Below are positions 28,612 through 36,099 of a stretch of 64,000 nt of DNA, piece after piece. Where the stretch lies: positions 1 through 64,000 of the forward strand of contig NZ_CP082922.1 in NCBI RefSeq assembly GCF_019931675.1, given 5' to 3'. The notes under the pieces were generated by a model that was not told the DNA's origin, searched no databases, and saw only the letters and a list, made by a program, of their open reading frames with translations. Each line of letters starts with the position of its first letter. The stretch's first letter is position 1. Position numbers and translations under genes: made by a program. Origin of the DNA: Nocardioides rotundus (GTDB lineage: Bacteria > Actinomycetota > Actinomycetes > Propionibacteriales > Nocardioidaceae).

Positions 28612-29639
28612 TCGGCGCCGCGGCGCCCCGCCCGCACCCGGTCGTCTGGTTCGTACGGCGCTTCGTGCTGGCGCCGCTCATCATCGGCCTCACCGCGCTC
28701 CTGTGGCTCACCCTGCCGCTGTGGCTGATCGTCGCGGCAGCGCTCTCGCCCTTCGTCCCCGGCAAGTGGCGGGTGCTGCGCATCGCCTGGCTGGCGCTGC
28801 TCTACCTCAGCGCGGAGAGCATCGGGCTGCTGGTGCTGCTGGGGCTGTGGATCGCCAGCGGCTTCGGCGCGCGGATCCGCACGCCGTACTTCGAGGGCAT
28901 CCACTACGACCTGGTGCAGGGCGTGCTGTGGGTGATGTTCCGTGAGGCGCACCGGGTGCTGAAGCTGACCATCGAGACCGTCGGCCCCACACCGGACGCG
29001 TTCCCCGGGCACCCGCTGCTCGTGTGCTGCCGGCACGCCGGGCCGGGCGACTCCTTCACCCTGATCCACATGCTGATGCACGACTATCATCGCGAGCCGC
29101 GGGTCGTGCTCAAGGACACCCTGGCCTGGGACCCGTGGATCGACGTGGTGCTCAACCGCATCCCCGCGCGCTTCATCTCACCCAACCCGCGCGAGGGCCA
29201 GGACCTGGAGAGCCAGATCGCCGGGCTCGCGGCCAACCTCGACGACAACGACGCGTTCGTGATCTTCCCCGAGGGCGGCAACTTCACCCCCGAGCGCCGC
29301 GAGCGGGCGATCGCGAAGCTCACCAGCCTCGGCCTGCACAAGATGGCCGAGCGGGCCGAGCAGATGATCCACGTGCTGGCGCCGCGACCCGGCGGTGTCC
29401 TCGCGGCGCTCGACGCCGCTCCGGAGGCCGACGTACTCCTCGTCGCGCACACCGGGCTGGACCACATGCTCACCATGGCCGACGTGTGGCGGGAGCTGCC
29501 GATGGACAAGCGGATCATCGTCCGCTGGTGGCGGGTGCCGCGCGCAGAGATCCCAGAGGGGCGGGAGGCCCGGATCGACTGGCTGTTCGGCAAGTGGGAG
29601 GAGATCGACGCCTGGGTGGAGCAGCACCGGGTCGGCTGA
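28608..29639 (+). CDS. 1-acylglycerol-3-phosphate acyltransferase-like protein
   Basis: This is a putative PlsC-superfamily acyltransferase of 343 residues. The N-terminus holds two or three hydrophobic segments (FVLAPLIIGLTALLWLTLPL, LLYLSAESIGLLVLLGLWIA). The catalytic HX4D motif is in CRHAGPGDSF, and the acyl-acceptor region is VIFPEGGNFTPE. GTG 28608 overlaps the patatin stop, so translational coupling is likely. It lacks the length of glycerol-3-phosphate acyltransferases. The substrate could be lysophosphatidic acid or another lysolipid. Its stop codon lies in the loop of a perfect hairpin. Confidence 0.87.
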   Translation: MIGAAAPRPHPVVWFVRRFVLAPLIIGLTALLWLTLPLWLIVAAALSPFVPGKWRVLRIAWLALLYLSAESIGLLVLLGLWIASGFGARIRTPYFEGIHYDLVQGVLWVMFREAHRVLKLTIETVGPTPDAFPGHPLLVCCRHAGPGDSFTLIHMLMHDYHREPRVVLKDTLAWDPWIDVVLNRIPARFISPNPREGQDLESQIAGLAANLDDNDAFVIFPEGGNFTPERRERAIAKLTSLGLHKMAERAEQMIHVLAPRPGGVLAALDAAPEADVLLVAHTGLDHMLTMADVWRELPMDKRIIVRWWRVPRAEIPEGREARIDWLFGKWEEIDAWVEQHRVG

Positions 29640-29654
29640 GCGCCGACCCGGTGC
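29624..29654. terminator. Bidirectional terminator hairpin
   Basis: GCACCGGGTCGGC (29624-29636) pairs perfectly over 13 bp with 29642-29654. The 5-base loop contains the TGA stop of the acyltransferase. It lies between two convergent genes and can act on both strands. Confidence 0.85.
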
Positions 29655-29663
29655 GGTGAGAGC

Positions 29664-30365
29664 TCAGAGGCGGTTGTCGCCCCGGGTCTCGTCGATCTCC
29701 TCGACCTCCACGACCTCGACCGGCTGGTCGGGGGTGGTGGCGGTGTGCGGGGTCTCGCGCTGGTCCGAGAGCGACTCGGCCGGGTCGGAGCCGGCGGTGT
29801 CGTCGGTGATGACCGCGCCGGTGCCCGCGGCACCCACGCCGGCGCCGGTGGCGGCACCCGCGGTGCCCACGCCCGCGGTGCTCGCGCCCGGGGCGGTGGA
29901 CGGCTGGTAGGAGGACTGCCAGTTGTCGTCGCGCTGGCCCTTGAGCTTGGCGAAGACGAAGCCGCCGAGCGCGACCAGTCCGGTCAGCAGCAGGAGCTTC
30001 TTCCAGCGACCGCCCTTCTCCGGCTCGATCTCCTCGCCGCGCAGCTCGGCCAGGCGTACGGCGCTCGCCTCACGCGCCTCCGCGGCGCGGACGGCGGCCC
30101 GCTCCCGGGCCTCGGCGATCGCCGGAGCGGCCTTCTCCCGGGCCTCGGTGGCCCGCTCGGCCGCGCGCTCGCGCGCGTCGGCGATCACGGGCGCGGCCTT
30201 CTCGCGGGCCTCGGCAGCCCGCTCGACCGCCCTGTCCCGCGTGTCGGCGAGCGCCGGGGCGGCCTTCTCCTTGGCCTCGTTCAGCGCGTCGGCCGCGGCT
30301 GCCAGCACGTCCTCGGCGACATCCTGGGCCTGCTCGATGAACGTCTTCTTCCTGCGCAAACGCAT
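29664..30365 (-). CDS. CwsA-position helical membrane protein with 22-residue repeats
   Basis: The 233-residue product has three roughly 22-residue amphipathic helical repeats (EAREKAAPVIADARERAAER type, residues about 25-95), then one membrane segment (WKKLLLLTGLVALGGFVFAKL) and a glycine/alanine/threonine-rich tail ending acidic. ATG 30365 (MRLRRKKTFIEQAQDV) is chosen; the longer frame is not protein-like. It occupies the place of mycobacterial CwsA, upstream of ppiA on the opposite strand. I see positional and topological similarity, not clear homology, so a division or wall role is only a guess. Confidence 0.78.
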   Translation of the reverse strand: MRLRRKKTFIEQAQDVAEDVLAAAADALNEAKEKAAPALADTRDRAVERAAEAREKAAPVIADARERAAERATEAREKAAPAIAEARERAAVRAAEAREASAVRLAELRGEEIEPEKGGRWKKLLLLTGLVALGGFVFAKLKGQRDDNWQSSYQPSTAPGASTAGVGTAGAATGAGVGAAGTGAVITDDTAGSDPAESLSDQRETPHTATTPDQPVEVVEVEEIDETRGDNRL

Positions 30366-30514
30366 ATCTGCCTGCTCTTCCTCTCGTCGGGACGCCTCCA
30401 TCCCACCACGGAAGCCCAACCCCCGACCACCACCCCCCGGGTGGGAGGCCGGGGCCGTCCTGCGGGGCCGCATGGCAGGATCGGACTGCACATCCCCCGA
30501 CGCGAGAGGCAGCC

Positions 30515-31024
30515 ATGGCCGACCTGCAGGCGACCCTGAAGACCAACAAGGGCGACATCGTCATCAACCTGTTCCCCGACCACGCCCCGGAGACGGTGGA
30601 CAACTTCGTCGGCCTGGCCGAGGGGACCAAGGACTACGACTCCGGCGACGGCCGCACCGGCAAGTTCTACGACGGCCTCGGCTTCCACCGGGTCATCCCC
30701 GGCTTCATGATCCAGGGCGGCGACCCGCTCGGCACCGGCACCGGCGGCCCCGGCTACACCTTCAAGGACGAGCCGCACCCCGAGCTGGCCTTCGACAAGC
30801 CCTACCTGCTCGCCATGGCCAACGCCGGCCCGAACACCAACGGCTCGCAGTTCTTCATCACCGTCGGCCCGACCCCGTGGCTGAACTTCAAGCACACCAT
30901 CTTCGGCGAGGTCGCCGACCAGTCCTCGCGCGAGGTCGTCGACGCCATCGCCAGCGTGCGCACCGGCGCGATGGACCGCCCCGCGGAGCCGGTCACCATC
31001 GAGTCGGTCGAGATCACCCGCTGA
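30515..31024 (+). CDS. ppiA: Peptidyl-prolyl cis-trans isomerase (cyclophilin)
   Basis: Cyclophilins speed proline isomerisation during folding. The 169-residue protein has the full single-domain fold with FYDGLGFHRVIPGFMIQGGDP, NGSQFFITVGPTPWLN and the substrate-pocket residues. No signal peptide is seen, so it is cytoplasmic. ATG 30515 follows a GAGAGGCAGCC leader. It is followed by the rhomboid gene with a 5-bp gap, the usual actinobacterial order near crgA. Confidence 0.95.
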   Translation: MADLQATLKTNKGDIVINLFPDHAPETVDNFVGLAEGTKDYDSGDGRTGKFYDGLGFHRVIPGFMIQGGDPLGTGTGGPGYTFKDEPHPELAFDKPYLLAMANAGPNTNGSQFFITVGPTPWLNFKHTIFGEVADQSSREVVDAIASVRTGAMDRPAEPVTIESVEITR

Positions 31025-31029
31025 CCTCG

Positions 31030-31965
31030 ATGAGCGCGGGGGGAGACGCAGGGCAGCCGCCGGTCCCGACCTGCTACCGGCACCCCGACCGCGGTACCTA
31101 CGTCTCCTGCCAGCGGTGCGGGCGGTCGATCTGCCCGGACTGCATGCGCGAGGCCACCGTGGGGCACCAGTGCCCCGACTGCGTGGCCGAGGGGGCGCGA
31201 CGCACCGGCCAGCACGAGGCGCCGTACGGCGGCCGCGCGTCGCGCAACCCCGCGCTCACCTCCTGGGTGCTCATCGGCATCAACGTCGCCGTGTGGGCGG
31301 GCATCATGCTCACCGGCGGCAGCCGCAGCCGGTGGGAGTACGTGCTCTCCCTCAGCCCGGTCGGGCGCTGCTACACCGACGACTTCCGCGGCTGGTTCCC
31401 CGACGCGACCGAGGCGATGTGCCGCATGGGCGGGCAGGCGACCTGGATCCCCGGCGTCTCCGACGGCGCCTGGTGGCAGCTGGTCACCAGCGCTTTCACG
31501 CACGTGGAGATCCTGCACCTGGGCTTCAACATGCTCGCCCTGTGGTTCCTCGGTCCGCAGCTGGAGCTCATCCTCGGGCGGGCGCGGTTCCTCGCCGTCT
31601 ATCTGGTCTCGGCGATGGCCGGCTCGGCGGTCGTCATGGCCTTCGCCGACCCCGCCTCGCACACGCTGGGGGCGTCGGGTGCGATCTTCGGCATGCTCGG
31701 CGCGCTGCTCGTGGTCGCGCACAAGATCGGCGGCAACTACCAGCAGCTGCTCATGTGGGTGGTGATCAACTTCGTCATCACCTTCACCATGCCGGGCATC
31801 TCCTGGCAGGGGCACCTCGGCGGGTTCGTCGCGGGCCTGCTGCTCGCGGCCGCGATCGTCTACGCGCCCGCGGGGCGCCGTACCCTCATCGGCTGGTCCA
31901 CCGCCGGCCTCATGCTGCTCGCCGCGGCCGTCGCCATCGGCGCCCGGGTCGCGGTCCTCGCCTGA
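31030..31965 (+). CDS. Rhomboid family intramembrane serine protease
   Basis: This is a 311-residue membrane protease with a zinc-ribbon-like N-terminus (CYRHPDRGTYVSCQRCGRS and CPDCMREATVGHQCPDC), then about six membrane segments. The catalytic serine is in GASGAIFGML and the histidine in WQGHLGGFVAG; the L1-loop and HVEILHLGFNMLAL segments are present. ATG 31030 begins 5 bp after ppiA. The substrate is unknown. The B-box-like zinc domain at the N-terminus is typical of actinobacterial rhomboids. Confidence 0.92.
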   Translation: MSAGGDAGQPPVPTCYRHPDRGTYVSCQRCGRSICPDCMREATVGHQCPDCVAEGARRTGQHEAPYGGRASRNPALTSWVLIGINVAVWAGIMLTGGSRSRWEYVLSLSPVGRCYTDDFRGWFPDATEAMCRMGGQATWIPGVSDGAWWQLVTSAFTHVEILHLGFNMLALWFLGPQLELILGRARFLAVYLVSAMAGSAVVMAFADPASHTLGASGAIFGMLGALLVVAHKIGGNYQQLLMWVVINFVITFTMPGISWQGHLGGFVAGLLLAAAIVYAPAGRRTLIGWSTAGLMLLAAAVAIGARVAVLA

Positions 31966-32019
31966 TTTCCTGGCTGCCCGGAGCCGGGGTTGCGGTCGCT
32001 CGCCTGCTGACCAGCCCGC

Positions 32020-32112
32020 CGTCGTACCGAACAGTACGCACCAGCCCGGCCGTCGTACCGAACAGTACGCATCAGATTCTCGCGCGAAAGGTGCCTACTG
32101 TTCGGTACGACG
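32020..32112. repeat. 17-bp direct and inverted repeats
   Basis: CGTCGTACCGAACAGTA occurs at 32020-32036 and 32051-32067, each preceded by CCAGCCC, and its exact complement is at 32096-32112. The arrangement can form a long hairpin between the convergent rhomboid and crgA genes, or hold repeated binding sites. Downstream, 32173-32205 has another small inverted repeat (ATCCCC/GGGGAT) around TTCTCCACA. No gene is seen in 31966-32253. Confidence 0.8.
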
Positions 32113-32253
32113 AGGGCGGGGTGGCGCGCGGTGGTACGACGAGGGGATGGGCGCGCGGGCACCGCGAGTCACTATCCCCAGAGTTCTCCACAACCGGGGA
32201 TAACTACACGCGTGTGATTCTCCCCAGGTTGGTGCACAGGTGTGGAGGAGCGC

Positions 32254-32730
32254 CTACTCCCAGCGGGTGGCGAAGGTGAACCCGACCGCCATGAAGGCGA
32301 TGCCCACGACCAGGTTGTAGTTCTGCAGGTCGTTCATCACCGGAACGTCGCTGATGTTCGCGGCGAAGACGTAGTAGGTGACGATCCACAGCAGCCCGAT
32401 GAGGAAGCAGCCGAGCATCCCGATGACCACGCCGCGGTTGCGGCCCAGCGGCGTCGCCGGGTTCGCCGAGATCGCCAGGCCCAGGAGGAGCAGGCCGAAG
32501 CCGATCGCGTAGTTCCACTTGCCGAGGTCGGCCATGAACGCCGGCCCGCCGGGCTTGGGCGCGGGCAGCGCGGTCGGGTCGACCCGCACGACGGTGTAGT
32601 AGTAGACGAGCCAGGCGATGCCGAGCGCCATCAGCAGCAGCGCGACGATGAACCGCACCGAGATGATCGGGCCGGCGTCGGGGTCACGGAACTTCGAGGC
32701 CTCCGCGTTGCTGGCCTTGGGCTTCGACAC
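32254..32730 (-). CDS. crgA: Cell division protein CrgA, two family units
   Basis: CrgA helps recruit PBP and division proteins at the septum. Usual members are about 85-95 residues with two membrane helices. This product has 158 residues and four: RFIVALLLMALGIAWLVYYY, WNYAIGFGLLLLGLAIS, VIGMLGCFLIGLLWIVTYY and YNLVVGIAFMAVGFTFATRW. Each pair ends like CrgA (WNYAIGF and the final FATRWE), so it looks like two family units in tandem. GTG 32730 has a GGAGGAG site 6 bases upstream. It lies divergently from the DUF881 gene. Confidence 0.88.
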   Translation of the reverse strand: MSKPKASNAEASKFRDPDAGPIISVRFIVALLLMALGIAWLVYYYTVVRVDPTALPAPKPGGPAFMADLGKWNYAIGFGLLLLGLAISANPATPLGRNRGVVIGMLGCFLIGLLWIVTYYVFAANISDVPVMNDLQNYNLVVGIAFMAVGFTFATRWE

Positions 32731-32773
32731 TGCCACTCCTCCGGGTGTGGGAACGGGGCATACCCTAGTCGGC

Positions 32774-33511
32774 ATGGGCGAGCGATCCTGGTCCCGGGCG
32801 GCGTGGCGGGTGGGCACCCCCGTGGTGGCCGTCGCCTGCGGGCTGATGTTCTGGGCCAGCCAGGACAACGCGCCGCCCTCCGAGCTGGGCCCGCAGCGGT
32901 ACGTCGACCTGGCCGGCCTGGTGCGCAACGAGAGCCGCGAGGTCGGGATGCTCCAGGAGCAGCGGCGCCAGCTCGCCACCGAGGTGGACGTGCTGACCGC
33001 GCAGGTCCAGGACGAGCGGGTGCAGGAGGCTCGCGAGGTGGAGCGGCAGACCAAGCCGGAGGCCGGGCTGACCCCGGTCTCGGGGAAGTCGGTGACCGTC
33101 ACCCTCTCCGACGCCCCCCTGGAGCTGATCGAGTCCTCCGACCTGGACCCGAACTACTTCGTCGTGCACCAGCAGCAGGTCCAGCGGGTGGTCAACGCGA
33201 TGCTCGCCGGCGGCGCGAAGGCGATCACCATCCAGGGTCAGCGGATCGTCTCCACCACCGGGATCAAGTGCGACGGCAACGCGATCCAGCTCGACGGGCG
33301 CGCCTACCCCCAGCCGTTCGTGATCGAGGGGATCGGCGACCAGCAGGGGATGCTGAAGGCGATCGAGGAGGACTCCTACCTCGAGGAGTACCGCACCCTG
33401 GCCGCCTCCGACCTGATCCAGCTCGGCTGGGAGCTGGACAAGTCGCCGCGCGCGACGGCTCCGGCATACGACGGCGCGCTGGACGCGACGTACGCCGAGC
33501 CCATGAGCTGA
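32774..33511 (+). CDS. DUF881 protein
   Basis: This is a 245-residue membrane-anchored protein with an N-terminal hydrophobic segment (VGTPVVAVACGLMFWA), a coiled-coil stretch (about 50-95, rich in Glu, Gln and Arg) and the DUF881 domain with VVNAMLAGGAKAITIQGQRIV and CDGNAIQLDGRAYPQPFVI. DUF881 genes often sit beside crgA and are thought to be envelope or division factors. ATG 32774 is used. The stop is 6 bp from the pknB stop, so the genes converge tightly with no room for a separate terminator. Confidence 0.87.
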   Translation: MGERSWSRAAWRVGTPVVAVACGLMFWASQDNAPPSELGPQRYVDLAGLVRNESREVGMLQEQRRQLATEVDVLTAQVQDERVQEAREVERQTKPEAGLTPVSGKSVTVTLSDAPLELIESSDLDPNYFVVHQQQVQRVVNAMLAGGAKAITIQGQRIVSTTGIKCDGNAIQLDGRAYPQPFVIEGIGDQQGMLKAIEEDSYLEEYRTLAASDLIQLGWELDKSPRATAPAYDGALDATYAEPMS

Positions 33512-33517
33512 GTCGGC

Positions 33518-35380
33518 CTATTGGGGCTGGTCGGGGAGGGCGTCGTCGGGGGTGCCCTCGCGGTTCGCGGGGGTCGAGGGGGTGGTGCCGCCGGTGGTGG
33601 GTGACTCCGTCGGGGAGGGCGACTCGGTGGGGGACTCGCTCGGCGTCGGGCTCGGGGACTCGCTCGGCGAGGGGGTCTCGGACGGCCGGACGTAGCGGGT
33701 GACGAAGATGTAGACCGTCGCTCCGCGGTCCGCGGTCTCCCCGGCCTCCGGGGTCTGCTCGATCACCGTGCCGGGGTCCTCGTTGGTCTCCTCGTTGAGG
33801 TCCCGGGTCTCCACGGTGAACCCGGCCTGCTGCAGGATCCGCCGCGCCTCGCGCTCCGAGCGCCCCACGACCGAGGGCACCTGCTCGGGCCCGTCGGAGT
33901 AGAACACCGTCACCCGGCTGCCCTCGGGCACCTGCTGCCCCGCACCCGGCCGCAGCTCGACGACCTCGTTCTCCGGGGCGTCGTCGTCGCGTTCGCGCAG
34001 CACCGGCTCCAGCTGGAGCTCGCGCAGCTGCGCCTCCGCGTCGTCGGCGCTCTGGCCGACCAGGAACGGCACCTCGACCATCGGCCGGCCGGTGGAGACG
34101 GTGAGGTCGACCTTCGAGCCGGGGGCGACGTACACCCCGACGGGGTTCTGGTCGATCACCTCGTCCACGTCGGCGTCGTTGCTCGCCTCGTAGGTCACCT
34201 GGCCGGGCGAGAGCCGGGCGTCGCCGATCTGCTCGCGCGCCTCCTTCTCGGTCAGCCCGATCACGTCGGGGACCCGCACCCGGTCCGGCTCGTCCTCGAA
34301 GAGGTTGGAGAGCAGGAAGTAGGCGCCGGCGATCAGCAGCAGGAGCAGCAGGCCGGCGAGGATCCACCCGCCCCGGCCGCCGCGATCCCGGTCCTCGTCG
34401 TCACCGTCGCCGTAGCCGTCACCGTCGCCCTCGTCGCCGGGACCGACCGGCGGGGGAGGCACCGGCATGCCGACGCGCGTCGGCTGGTCGTCCGGCGGCG
34501 GGGGCGGAGGCGCCACGGCCTCGACCGGTCGGCCGGCGAGGTAGCGCTCGATGTCGTTGCGCATCGCGGCCGCCGACTGGTAGCGCTCCTCGACCGGCTT
34601 GGCGAGCGCCTTGAGCACGATCGCGTCCAGCTCGGGCGGGATCTCGGTGTCGAAGTCCGAGGGAGGTACGGCGGGCTCGCGGACGTGCTGGTAGGCGACC
34701 GCCACCGGCGAGTCGCCGGTGAAGGGGGGCCGGCCGGTCAGCAGCTCGTAGAGCAGCACCCCGGTGGAGTAGACGTCGGAGCGGGAGTCGACGGTCTCGC
34801 CGCGCGCCTGCTCGGGGGAGAGGTACTGCGCGGTCCCGACCACGGCCGCGGTCTGGGTCATCGAGCTCGAGGCGTCGGAGACGGCGCGGGCGATGCCGAA
34901 GTCCATCACCTTCACATCGCCGCTGGGCGTGAGCATCACGTTGCCCGGCTTGATGTCGCGGTGGATGATCCCCGCACGGTGGGAGTAGTCCAGCGCCGAT
35001 AGCACGCCGGAGGTGATCTCCAGGGCGCGCTCGGGGAGGATCTTGCGGCCCTCCTTGAGGATGTCGCGCAGGGTCCGCCCGGCGACGTACTCCATGACGA
35101 TGTAGGGCTGCGCGACCTGCTCGCGGTCCGACCACTCCTCGCCGGTGTCGTAGACCGCGACGATCGCGGGGTGGTTCAGGGACGCGGAGGACTGGGCCTC
35201 GCGGCGGAAGCGGGCCTGGAACGTGGTGTCGCTGGCCAGGTCGGTGCGCAGGCGCTTGACGGCGACGGCCCGGCCCAGCCGGGTGTCCAGCCCCTTGCGC
35301 ACCTCTGCCATCCCGCCGCGGCCGAGCAGCCCCCCCAGCTCGTAGCGCCCCCCGACGAGGTCCGGGTCGCGGTCGGTCAT
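33518..35380 (-). CDS. pknB: Ser/Thr protein kinase PknB with three PASTA domains
   Basis: PknB is the essential membrane kinase that senses peptidoglycan fragments and phosphorylates division and wall proteins. The 620-residue product has a complete kinase domain (GGMAEV glycine loop, AVKRL, HRDIKPGNVML, DFGIAR, GTAQYLSPEQ), a single membrane helix (about 337-355, ILAGLLLLLLIAGAYFL), then three PASTA repeats instead of the four seen in Mycobacterium. A long serine/proline tail follows (PSPSESPSPTPSESP). It starts at ATG 35380 and is last in the fhaA-to-pknB operon, 23 bp after the PASTA protein. Confidence 0.95.
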   Translation of the reverse strand: MTDRDPDLVGGRYELGGLLGRGGMAEVRKGLDTRLGRAVAVKRLRTDLASDTTFQARFRREAQSSASLNHPAIVAVYDTGEEWSDREQVAQPYIVMEYVAGRTLRDILKEGRKILPERALEITSGVLSALDYSHRAGIIHRDIKPGNVMLTPSGDVKVMDFGIARAVSDASSSMTQTAAVVGTAQYLSPEQARGETVDSRSDVYSTGVLLYELLTGRPPFTGDSPVAVAYQHVREPAVPPSDFDTEIPPELDAIVLKALAKPVEERYQSAAAMRNDIERYLAGRPVEAVAPPPPPPDDQPTRVGMPVPPPPVGPGDEGDGDGYGDGDDEDRDRGGRGGWILAGLLLLLLIAGAYFLLSNLFEDEPDRVRVPDVIGLTEKEAREQIGDARLSPGQVTYEASNDADVDEVIDQNPVGVYVAPGSKVDLTVSTGRPMVEVPFLVGQSADDAEAQLRELQLEPVLRERDDDAPENEVVELRPGAGQQVPEGSRVTVFYSDGPEQVPSVVGRSEREARRILQQAGFTVETRDLNEETNEDPGTVIEQTPEAGETADRGATVYIFVTRYVRPSETPSPSESPSPTPSESPTESPSPTESPTTGGTTPSTPANREGTPDDALPDQPQ

Positions 35381-35403
35381 CGTGTGCTCCTCCCCCTCAT
35401 CGC

Positions 35404-36099
35404 TCAGCAGTTCCCGTTGCCATGGCCGTTGCCCCGTCCTCGTCCTTTGCCGTTGCCCGGGCAGTCACGGGTCGCGGTGGTCGTGGTCGGCGGCGGCGAC
35501 GACGCGCTCGTCGGCTCCGTGCGGTCGGGCTGCGGCGTTCCCGTGCCCGCCCCGCCGGATGCGCTCGCGACCCCGTCGTCCTCCCGAGGGCGCTCGCTCA
35601 CCGGCTCCACAGACTGTGTCGGGCTCGGCAGCGCGGGGACGCCGACGGCCGCGAGGTACTCCACCCGCACCGTGTCCCCCTGGCGCAGCCGCCCCACGGG
35701 CGAGACCGACGTGACGGTGCCCGCGCGCCTCCCGGTGTTGGTCACCGGCACGGTCAGCACCACCAGCCCGCGCCGCTCGAGCATCCGCACCACGCGGTCC
35801 CGCTGGAGGCCGAGATAGGCCTTCGCCCGCACGGGGACAGTACGGCGGCCCGCCGGGGTCGACCGGGCCGGGCTCGGCCGCTCCGAGGCGACCACCGGCG
35901 CGGCGATGCTGCTCGTCAGAGGGTTGCTCGCGCCGCTGACCGAGCGGGTGGCCAGCCAGAAGCCGCACACCATCGCCAGCACCAGCGCGGCGGCGACCGG
36001 CACCGGCCAGCGCGGCGGCGCGGGCTGCCCACGGTGACCGGGCGCCGCGGCCCCGGCGTGCTCGGAGTCCATCAGCTCCGACAGGCTCGTCCGGCTCAT
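35404..36099 (-). CDS. Membrane protein with single PASTA domain
   Basis: The 231-residue protein has a short cytoplasmic N-terminus, a membrane helix (PVPVAAALVLAMVCGFWLA) and an external PASTA-like domain (KAYLGLQRDRVVRMLERRGL to DTVRVEYLAAVG). A serine/proline/threonine linker and a glycine/asparagine-rich C-terminus ending in cysteine follow. It has no kinase domain. Starting at ATG 36099, it overlaps the pknA stop by 4 bp. PASTA domains bind muropeptides or beta-lactams, so it may modulate the adjacent kinases. I know of no standard name for this insertion between pknA and pknB. Confidence 0.85.
   Translation of the reverse strand: MSRTSLSELMDSEHAGAAAPGHRGQPAPPRWPVPVAAALVLAMVCGFWLATRSVSGASNPLTSSIAAPVVASERPSPARSTPAGRRTVPVRAKAYLGLQRDRVVRMLERRGLVVLTVPVTNTGRRAGTVTSVSPVGRLRQGDTVRVEYLAAVGVPALPSPTQSVEPVSERPREDDGVASASGGAGTGTPQPDRTEPTSASSPPPTTTTATRDCPGNGKGRGRGNGHGNGNC

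Noticed and set aside
32170..32245. Second replication origin from DnaA-box-like TTCTCCACA near crgA
   Set aside because: There is a single box-like site with an ATCCCC/GGGGAT hairpin, no cluster, and the true origin is explained at 1678-2116.
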